This document shows positions 57,867-64,000 of a DNA stretch of 64,000 nt, one piece after another. Within the stretch, counting starts at the first letter, position 1. Each line of letters begins with the position of its first letter. The notes under the pieces are model-generated. The model saw nothing but the letters and a program-made list of their open reading frames with translations, did not search any database and had not been told where the DNA came from. A program made the position numbers and the translations under genes. Location of the stretch: positions 62,001-126,000 of the forward strand of contig NZ_APAT01000016.1 in assembly GCF_000347775.1 (NCBI RefSeq), in the 5' to 3' direction. Origin of the DNA: Marinobacter santoriniensis NKSG1. Lineage in GTDB: Bacteria > Pseudomonadota > Gammaproteobacteria > Pseudomonadales > Oleiphilaceae.

Positions 57867-60430
57867 CAGGCCCCCGTTGATTCGAGCTTGCGCTCAACCT
57901 TGACGCGATCGAAGACCTCGATCTGGTCGCCGACTTTTACATCGTAACCTTTAACACCGATACCGCATTCCATGCCGTTGCGAACTTCCTGGACGTCGTC
58001 CTTGAAGCGGCGCAGGGACTCCAGTTCGCCTTCGAAGATCACGACGTTATCCCGAAGTACCCGAATCGGCTTGTTACGGTAAACCGTACCTTCAACCACC
58101 ATACAACCGGCAACCTGGCCGAACTTCGGCGAGCGGAAGGTATCACGAACTTCGGCAATGCCGACGATGTCTTCGCGGAACTCGGGCGCCAGCATACCCG
58201 TCAGGGCAGCTTTCACGTCATCGATCAGGTTGTAGATAATGCTGTAATACCGCAGGTCCAGACCTTCCTGCTCGACCAGGCGTTTGGCAGCCGAGTCGGC
58301 ACGAACGTTGAAGCCGAAAATGACAGCATTGGTTGCCGCCGCCAGGCTGACGTCGGTCTCGGCAATACCACCAACACCGGACGAAACAATCTTGACCTGA
58401 ACCTCGTCGTTACCCAGGTCGAGCAGCGCCTTGGTAATGGCCTCCAGGGAACCACGGACGTCGGTCTTCAGAACCACATTGAGGTTCTTGACTTCGTCCT
58501 TGCCCATGTTCTCAAACATGTTCTCCAGCTTGGCGGCCTGTTGACGCTGCAGACGCTGTTCCCGCTCGCGGGTCTGACGGAATTCGGCCAGTTCTTTGGC
58601 CTTCTTCTCATCCGCAACCGCAAAGAATTCATCCCCGGCGTCCGGAGTGCCGTTCAGACCCAGGATTTCCACCGGAATGGAAGGCCCTGCTTCCTTGACC
58701 TGCTTGCCCGCCTCATCGGTCATGGCACGCACCTTACCGAAGAAGGAGCCTGCAACGACCATGTCGCCCTGGCGCAGGGTACCGTTCTGGACCAGAACCG
58801 TGGCGACAGAGCCGCGACCACGCTCAAGGCTGGACTCCACCACAACACCTTTGGCAGGGGCATCCGGGGACGCTTCGAGCTCAAGGATCTCGGCCTGCAG
58901 CAATACCGCTTCGAGCAGATCATCAATGCCCTGTCCTGTATGCGCCGATACCGGTACGAACTGGGTGTCACCACCCCAGTCTTCCGGGATCACGTCCATA
59001 CCCGCCAGCTCATTCTTGATCCGATCCGGGTCCGCCTCTTCCTTATCCATCTTGTTGATGGCAACCACAATCGGCACGCCCGCAGAGCGAGCGTGATCGA
59101 CCGCTTCTTTGGTCTGCGGCATGACGCCGTCATCGGCGGCCACGACGAGGATAACGATATCGGTACACTGAGCACCCCTGGCACGCATGGCCGTGAACGC
59201 CGCGTGGCCCGGGGTATCCAGGAAGGACACCATGCCGTGGTCGGTCTCTACATGGTAGGCACCGATATGCTGGGTGATACCACCGGACTCACCCGACGCA
59301 ACCTTGGTGCGACGAATGTAATCCAGCAAAGAGGTCTTGCCGTGGTCAACGTGACCCATGACACTGATCACGGGGGCGCGCTTGATCTTCTCGCGACCCT
59401 CGGACTCACCGGTAAGCTCGCTGAGCACTTCCTCCTCGAAGGCGTCCTCGCTGACCGGCTTGGCCTTGTGTCCAAGCTCTTCGGTCACCAGAACAGCGCT
59501 CTCCTGATCCAGAGCCTGGTTGATGGTGGCCATCACGCCCATGCCCATCAGGGTCTTGATGACGTCGGCCGACTTGACGGCCATACGCTGCGCAAGATCG
59601 CCCACGGTAATCGTTTCAGGAATCTCTACTTCTCTGACCATTGGTTTGGTCGGCCTCTCGAAGCCATGACGCTTCTCTTTGGGTTTCTTTTTCATACGCA
59701 GCGATTTACGCGGCGCAGATTCTTCCTCGTCCTCCGACAGAATCACCGGCTCTTCTACCGGACGACTGCGGGGACCACGATGACCAGCCTGCTTCTTCTT
59801 CGGCTTGCCCTCTTCGATTTCTTCACCGCGATCACGCCCCTTTTCCTTCTTCTTCTTCGGCTTGCGATCCTTGCCTTCTTTTTCAGGCGGCGGAATGGGC
59901 ACATCCTCCGGAGCGACTTCCGGCTCCACCGGAGCTTCAGCGGCCTCGGAAGCCGGCTCTTCGGAAGCGGGGGCCTCTGTCGTTGCAGCCACTTCTGGTT
60001 CGGAAGGCTTATCGGTCTCTGTCGCTGGGGCCTCTGCCGCTACCTTCGGTGCCTCATCAGCCACCGGGGCCGGGCTCTCAGCAGGTACCGCTTCCTCTGC
60101 CATGTCTTCCGCTTTGGGCGCTTCCGCTTCAGGCTGCAACTCAGCGCGCTTGATGTACGTGCGACGCTTGCGAACCTCCACGTTCACCGTCTTGGCCTTG
60201 CCAGCCTTGAGGGTGGTCGTGGTCTTGCGCTTCAGGGTGATCTTGCGGGGTTCTGAATCCGCCTCACCGTGGGTTTTTCTCAGATAGGTCAGCAACTGCT
60301 GCTTCTCATCGCTGGTAACAGAGTCGTCTTCAGAGCGGGCTTTCAGTCCCGCTTCAACGATCTGCTTCAGCAAACGATCCACGGGAGCGCCTACATCCTC
60401 GGCCAGTTGTTTTACCGTCACTTCAGCCAT
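57866..60430 (-). CDS. infB: Translation initiation factor IF-2
   Basis: An 854-residue GTPase. N-terminal IF2N (~1-50), a long Ala/Glu/Pro- and Lys-rich linker (~95-260), a second IF2N region (~265-320), the G domain with G1 GHVDHGKT (359-366), DTPGH and NKMD, then domains II-IV. It places initiator tRNA on the 30S subunit. It follows nusA by 18 bp. Shorter isoforms by internal starts are known in E. coli; I could not pick such starts here. Confidence 0.97.
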   Translation of the reverse strand: MAEVTVKQLAEDVGAPVDRLLKQIVEAGLKARSEDDSVTSDEKQQLLTYLRKTHGEADSEPRKITLKRKTTTTLKAGKAKTVNVEVRKRRTYIKRAELQPEAEAPKAEDMAEEAVPAESPAPVADEAPKVAAEAPATETDKPSEPEVAATTEAPASEEPASEAAEAPVEPEVAPEDVPIPPPEKEGKDRKPKKKKEKGRDRGEEIEEGKPKKKQAGHRGPRSRPVEEPVILSEDEEESAPRKSLRMKKKPKEKRHGFERPTKPMVREVEIPETITVGDLAQRMAVKSADVIKTLMGMGVMATINQALDQESAVLVTEELGHKAKPVSEDAFEEEVLSELTGESEGREKIKRAPVISVMGHVDHGKTSLLDYIRRTKVASGESGGITQHIGAYHVETDHGMVSFLDTPGHAAFTAMRARGAQCTDIVILVVAADDGVMPQTKEAVDHARSAGVPIVVAINKMDKEEADPDRIKNELAGMDVIPEDWGGDTQFVPVSAHTGQGIDDLLEAVLLQAEILELEASPDAPAKGVVVESSLERGRGSVATVLVQNGTLRQGDMVVAGSFFGKVRAMTDEAGKQVKEAGPSIPVEILGLNGTPDAGDEFFAVADEKKAKELAEFRQTREREQRLQRQQAAKLENMFENMGKDEVKNLNVVLKTDVRGSLEAITKALLDLGNDEVQVKIVSSGVGGIAETDVSLAAATNAVIFGFNVRADSAAKRLVEQEGLDLRYYSIIYNLIDDVKAALTGMLAPEFREDIVGIAEVRDTFRSPKFGQVAGCMVVEGTVYRNKPIRVLRDNVVIFEGELESLRRFKDDVQEVRNGMECGIGVKGYDVKVGDQIEVFDRVKVERKLESTGA

Positions 60431-60448
60431 ACTGGTCCTCCTCCCGAA

Positions 60449-61942
60449 TTAAGCCTGGTCTTCAAACCAGGGGGCACGCGCCGTCATAATCAACTGACCG
60501 GCACGCTCTTCATCCATACCTTCGATCTCGAGCAGGTCATCCACCGACTGCTCAGCCAGGTCTTCCATGGTGCGAACACCCATACCTGCCAACTTGAATG
60601 CCAGAGCGCGATCCATACCGTCCATTTCCAGCAGATCATCCTCCGGCTCGGAACCCTCGAGAGCTTCCTCGCTTGCGATGGCCTGGTTCAACAGGACATC
60701 CTTTGCCCGGCGCCGGAGTTCGGTTACGGTTTCTTCGTCAAAACCTTCGATCGCCAGCATCTCCTCCATGGGCACGTAGGCCACTTCCTCCAGTGAGGTG
60801 AAGCCTTCCTCGATCAGAACGCCGGCGAATTCCTCGTCAACGTCCAGGTTCGAAGTGAAGCGATCCAACAGGCGGTTGTATTCCTGCTCCTGACGCTCAC
60901 CCGCTTCCTCTTCGGTCATGACATTCAGAGTCCAGCCCGTCAGTTCGGTAGCCAGTCTCACATTCTGACCGTTACGACCGATGGCCTGGGCCAGGTTGTC
61001 CTCGGCCACCGCTACGTCCATCGTGTGCCGATCCTCATCGATCACGATGGATGCCACCTCGGCAGGCGCCATGGCGTTGATGACCAGCTGGGCCGGATTG
61101 TCGTCCCACAGCACGATGTCGACACGCTCACCGCCAAGCTCGTTGGAAACAGCCTGGACGCGGGAACCACGCATGCCCACACAGGCGCCCACCGGATCGA
61201 TACGGCGATCATTGGTTTTAACCGCAATCTTGGCCCGGGAACCCGGGTCACGGGCAGCCCCACGAATTTCGATCAGTTCCTCGGCGATCTCGGGAACCTC
61301 AATGCGGAACAGCTCCACCAGCATTTGCGGCGCGGTCCGGCTCAGAATCAGCTGCGGCCCACGGTGGTCCGTACGAATCTCCAGCAGCAGGGAACGCACC
61401 CGGTCGCCCATGCGGAACGTTTCACGAGGAATCAGGTTCTCACGGGGCAGGAGTGCTTCGGCGTTGCTGCCGAGATCGACAATGACATTATCCCGGGTCA
61501 CTTTCTTTACGGTGCCGGACACCAGCTCGCCAACGCGGTCGCGGTAACTGTCCACGATCTTGGAGCGTTCGGCTTCCCGGACCTTCTGGAAAATAATCTG
61601 TTTTGCCGCCTGTGCACCAATGCGACCGAAGGAGACGGATTCGACCTTCTCTTCGTAGAGGTCGCCCGGTTTCAGGTTCGTGTCGATTTCTTCCGCTTCC
61701 TGAAGCGTCAGCTCGGTCCCGAGGGCCGGCACCTGATCGTTGTCGACAACCAGCCATCGACGGAACGTCTCGTACTCACCGGTCCGGCGATCAATGGCAA
61801 CCCGGATGTCGGCTTCTTCGTCCTCATAGCGCTTTTTAGCAGCGGTAGCGAGCGCCAGCTCGATCGCTTCAAAAATGACGTCCTTCTCGACACCCTTCTC
61901 GTTCGAGACGGATTCGACCACCAGCAAGATCTCTTTACTCAT
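60449..61942 (-). CDS. nusA: Transcription termination/antitermination protein NusA
   Basis: A 497-residue NusA: N-terminal RNAP-binding domain, S1 ([19 protein letters not shown]), two KH domains ([46 protein letters not shown]) and two C-terminal acidic repeats with helix-hairpin-helix pattern as in enterobacterial NusA. ATG at 61942. It is 55 bp after rimP. Confidence 0.97.
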   Translation of the reverse strand: MSKEILLVVESVSNEKGVEKDVIFEAIELALATAAKKRYEDEEADIRVAIDRRTGEYETFRRWLVVDNDQVPALGTELTLQEAEEIDTNLKPGDLYEEKVESVSFGRIGAQAAKQIIFQKVREAERSKIVDSYRDRVGELVSGTVKKVTRDNVIVDLGSNAEALLPRENLIPRETFRMGDRVRSLLLEIRTDHRGPQLILSRTAPQMLVELFRIEVPEIAEELIEIRGAARDPGSRAKIAVKTNDRRIDPVGACVGMRGSRVQAVSNELGGERVDIVLWDDNPAQLVINAMAPAEVASIVIDEDRHTMDVAVAEDNLAQAIGRNGQNVRLATELTGWTLNVMTEEEAGERQEQEYNRLLDRFTSNLDVDEEFAGVLIEEGFTSLEEVAYVPMEEMLAIEGFDEETVTELRRRAKDVLLNQAIASEEALEGSEPEDDLLEMDGMDRALAFKLAGMGVRTMEDLAEQSVDDLLEIEGMDEERAGQLIMTARAPWFEDQA

Positions 61943-61997
61943 TGGATTGCCCTGCCCTCAAAATAAACTGTGCGTCTACAGACTTGTTCAATTCGAA

Positions 61998-62459
61998 TCA
62001 CTCAAAAACGGGAACGATGTGCGCCTTCTCAATGCTGTCGAATGGCAGCACGTATTCGTGATCATCAACAACGACCACCACATCCTCTCCCTCGATACCC
62101 TTGATCAGGCCCTGAAATTTGCGTCGACCTTCAAAGGCCATGCGCAGACGAATCTGCACCTGATGGCCCGCAAATGCCTCGTACTGTTCGAGACGAAACA
62201 GAGGACGATCCATACCCGGAGAGGATACTTCCAGCGTGTATTCGGTCTGGATTGGGTCCTCAACGTCCATAACGCCACTGATCTGACGACTCACTTTCTC
62301 GCAGTCATCAATACCAATGCCGTTCTCCTCATCGTCAATAAAGACGCGCAACAGGGAATGGTGCCCCCGGGAGCGGAATTCAATCCCCCAGAACTCGTAC
62401 CCTAACCCTTCGACGACCGGGCGAAGCAGATCTTCCAGTTGTTTAAGCTTGGCTGACAA
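61998..62459 (-). CDS. rimP: Ribosome maturation factor RimP
   Basis: A 153-residue protein for 30S assembly ([45 protein letters not shown]). The start is a TTG at 62459 ([10 protein letters not shown]); a GGAG lies about 11 bases upstream. No ATG or GTG fits the expected N-terminus, and the Pseudomonas protein starts at the same residue. It is first in the rimP-nusA-infB-rbfA-truB operon. Confidence 0.92.
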   Translation of the reverse strand: MSAKLKQLEDLLRPVVEGLGYEFWGIEFRSRGHHSLLRVFIDDEENGIGIDDCEKVSRQISGVMDVEDPIQTEYTLEVSSPGMDRPLFRLEQYEAFAGHQVQIRLRMAFEGRRKFQGLIKGIEGEDVVVVVDDHEYVLPFDSIEKAHIVPVFE

Positions 62460-62503
62460 AGTAACGCCATCTCCATTTCGGAATTTTTAACCGGCCCACA
62501 AAC

Positions 62504-62530
62504 AAAAAAAGGGCTGTTGATCAGCCCTTT
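62504..62530. terminator. Terminator-like hairpin before rimP
   Basis: GGGCTG (62511-62516) and CAGCCC (62522-62527) around TTGAT, with A-run and T-run on the two sides. It lies upstream of rimP on the minus strand, so it could be an attenuator of the operon or end of antisense transcripts. Confidence 0.6.
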
Positions 62531-62567
62531 TTATGCACCAGGGCCCGATGCGCCAGGCCCCTTAATC

Positions 62568-62593
62568 AAAAAGCCCCTCAATTGGGGCCCTTT
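62568..62593. terminator. Second hairpin before rimP
   Basis: An A-run and GCCCC, the loop TCAATT, then GGGGC and CCTTTG. A weaker terminator-like structure between the tRNA terminator and the rimP leader. Confidence 0.45.
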
Positions 62594-62741
62594 GTTGCAA
62601 GAACTCACAGGAAGGAAAAACACCTATCCACTTCCTGCTGACAGACACCTGGCCTGCCAGGAAACCGAGGCACTAACGGCACCGGCTCCAATATCCGCCG
62701 GAGTATAGAGACGCCAACGGAACTGGTCAAGGACTGACCAA

Positions 62742-62774
62742 AAAAAACGGCCTGGAAAATCCAAGCCGTTTTTT
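62742..62774 (-). terminator. Terminator of tRNA-Leu
   Basis: AAAAAACGGC (62742-62751) and GCCGTTTTTT (62765-62774), with an inner TGG/CCA pairing. It lies eight bases past the CCA end of the tRNA. Confidence 0.8.
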
Positions 62775-62781
62775 CTTGATA

Positions 62782-62866
62782 TGGTGCCCGGGGCCGGACT
62801 CGAACCGGCACGGCTTTCGCCACTACCCCCTCAAGATAGCGTGTCTACCAGTTTCACCACCCGGGC
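62782..62866 (-). tRNA. tRNA-Leu (anticodon GAG)
   Basis: 85 nt with encoded CCA. The acceptor stem pairs GCCCGGG with CCCGGGC; D-arm GTGAAACTGGTAGAC; anticodon arm CTATC-TTGAGGG-GGTAG with GAG; a long variable arm as in class II tRNA-Leu; T-arm CCGGTTCGAGTCCGG. Same place as in other gammaproteobacteria, between secG and rimP. Confidence 0.97.
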
Positions 62867-62874
62867 ATCATTCT

Positions 62875-63279
62875 TTACTCAAGAGTCGGAAGATCGGAAC
62901 TCTTCCCACCCCCGGTGTCGCTGGACTGCTTCTGATCTGCCGAATCAGCCGGCGCAGTGGCCTGCTTTTCCTGTTTGGCAGGCGCCGGCGCGGAAGATTC
63001 TTCGGCGACGGGAACCCCCATATCACCGGCAACTTCAGCGCGCTGCTTGGCAAAAACACCCAACGAAAAACTTGTCACAAAAAACACGATCGCCAGAATC
63101 GTGGTCAAGCGAGTCAGAAAGCTTCCGCTACCCTGACTGCCGAATACGGTCTGTGAGGCACCGCCACCGAAGGCCGCGCCTGCATCTGCACCCTTACCCT
63201 GCTGGATCAGGACCAGACTCACGAGCGCTATGGCAATCACCACGTGCACAACGACAACCAGTGTTTCCAACCAACTCAT
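62875..63279 (-). CDS. secG: Preprotein translocase subunit SecG
   Basis: A 134-residue two-TM protein (VVVVHVVIAIALVSLVLIQQGKGADAGAAFGGGASQTVFGSQGSG in outline, then a second TM). It assists SecYE in protein export. The C-terminal ~50 residues are an Ala/Pro/Lys-rich tail. It lies 18 bp after tpiA and 8 bp before the tRNA. Confidence 0.95.
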   Translation of the reverse strand: MSWLETLVVVVHVVIAIALVSLVLIQQGKGADAGAAFGGGASQTVFGSQGSGSFLTRLTTILAIVFFVTSFSLGVFAKQRAEVAGDMGVPVAEESSAPAPAKQEKQATAPADSADQKQSSDTGGGKSSDLPTLE

Positions 63280-63297
63280 AACAATTCTCGCGACACT

Positions 63298-64000
63298 TTA
63301 GTCTTTGGCACTCGCCGGCATCGACCGGCAAATACTCATAAATTCTTCAGCAATTAGCGATGCGCCACCGATCAAACCGCCGTCTATATCCGGCTCGGCG
63401 AAAAGCGCGGCCGCATTATCCGCTTTTACGCTGCCGCCGTAAAGGACTGAAATCTGCTTCGACGGCGCACCCATACCGGCCAGCACCCGACGAATTTCGG
63501 CGTGCATGCTCTGGGCATCTTCCGATGTCGCGGTCTTTCCGGTCCCTATCGCCCAAACCGGCTCGTAGGCAACCACGACTCGCGACCACTGCCCCTCATC
63601 CACACCGGCAAGGCCACTGGCCACCTGGGACGACACAACGGTTTCGGCTTCGCCACGCTCGCGGTCTTCAAGGGTTTCACCAACACACAGAACAACCTGA
63701 AGGCCGCTCTGCAAAACCCGCTCGACCTTGGCCGCAACCAGCTCATCGGTTTCTCCGAAGTACTGACGACGCTCGGAGTGTCCAACCAACGCCCAATCAC
63801 AGCCCAGATCCTTCGCCATATCGGCAGAGATCTCTCCGGTGAACGCACCGGACGTCCACTGACTCACATTCTGGACACCAACGCCAAGGGACTCACCAGC
63901 CAGACCCTTAACACTCTCAACATACAGAGCGGGGGGAATAATAACAGCCTCGACACCATTATCAAGTCCACTCAACCGGGCTTTCACATCGCCAACCAGG
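63298..64000 (-). CDS. tpiA: Triosephosphate isomerase (5' end beyond window)
   Basis: The frame is open to the window edge, so the N-terminus (with the catalytic Lys) is missing; about 234 residues are seen. The catalytic His (VGHSERR) and Glu (AYEPVWAIGTG) and the phosphate-binding YGGSVK and GGLIGGAS are present. It interconverts DHAP and glyceraldehyde-3-phosphate. The internal GTG at 63987 is not the true start. Confidence 0.96.
   Translation of the reverse strand, partial: LVGDVKARLSGLDNGVEAVIIPPALYVESVKGLAGESLGVGVQNVSQWTSGAFTGEISADMAKDLGCDWALVGHSERRQYFGETDELVAAKVERVLQSGLQVVLCVGETLEDRERGEAETVVSSQVASGLAGVDEGQWSRVVVAYEPVWAIGTGKTATSEDAQSMHAEIRRVLAGMGAPSKQISVLYGGSVKADNAAALFAEPDIDGGLIGGASLIAEEFMSICRSMPASAKD

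Larger units (their letters stand above)
62460..62781 (-). other. 322-bp rimP / tRNA-Leu intergenic region
   Basis: Contains the tRNA terminator, two further terminator-like hairpins and presumably the rimP promoter. I see no gene; short frames here lack ribosome binding sites. Confidence 0.6.

Noticed and set aside
58541..60256. 571-residue open frame on plus
   Set aside because: Antisense to infB; it arises from GC-rich codon bias, has low-complexity composition and no family features.
62517..62708. 63-residue plus-strand frame
   Set aside because: It starts in a terminator loop and has no ribosome binding site or family features.

Overview
The window looks like chromosome from a marine gammaproteobacterium close to Marinobacter. 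I base this on gene content: a glycolate oxidase locus with its own TRAP transporter, the two-subunit (AruF/AruG type) arginine succinyltransferase pathway beside an Aot-type transporter, an AsrA-like second Lon, an A. vinelandii/Pseudomonas-type AceF, and the order tpiA-secG-tRNA-Leu-rimP-nusA-infB-rbfA-truB-rpsO-pnp. No database search was possible, so the genus is an inference. There is no phage, transposase, plasmid or CRISPR array; nearly everything reads as stable chromosome.

Layout. 1-3.8 kb (minus): an operon of a ChrB N-terminal-domain protein, an MFS exporter and a DedA-PAP2-LssY fusion protein that runs off the left edge, with a 22-bp palindrome at the first start codon. 3.9-9.4 kb: small accessory genes (alpha/beta hydrolase, orphan ParA-like ATPase, Bcr/CflA exporter, DgkA, LysE/RhtB exporter, DUF4124 protein) plus a 51-codon gene that I read as the ribosome-rescue factor arfA, whose stop codon lies in the loop of a 25-bp hairpin. 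9.4-18.3 kb: glcF, glcE, glcD, glcG and a TRAP transporter on the minus strand, divergent from a GlcC-type FadR/GntR regulator; the divergent region has two CTGGTCAGACCAG operators and an intrinsic terminator ahead of glcC. 18.3-28.9 kb: an arginine/ornithine ABC transporter and astE on plus, facing astB, astD, aruG, aruF and astC on minus, giving arginine uptake and the whole succinyltransferase pathway to glutamate and succinate.

29-40.6 kb: an exonuclease-GIY-YIG fusion, a porin, an old yellow enzyme, aceF and aceE, a divergent KamA-family radical SAM gene with a FadR-type operator, and CnoX. 40.8-45 kb: AsrA-like Lon, a MarR regulator, a membrane TPR protein. 45.2-50.2 kb: a complete branched-chain amino acid ABC transporter (braCDEFG). 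50.3-53.7 kb: DUF3015 and DUF4105 proteins and a lipoprotein hydrolase. 53.7-64 kb (minus): pnp, rpsO, truB, rbfA, infB, nusA, rimP, tRNA-Leu(GAG), secG and the 3' part of tpiA.

The most unusual signals are non-coding: the arfA hairpin; two copies of a structured element of about 110 bp (21416-21525 and 33165-33272) with conserved two-hairpin cores of exactly 54 nt inside long outer stems of unrelated sequence, both in the same orientation just downstream of a gene; and the shared FadR-type operator at glcC/TRAP and at the kamA-like gene.
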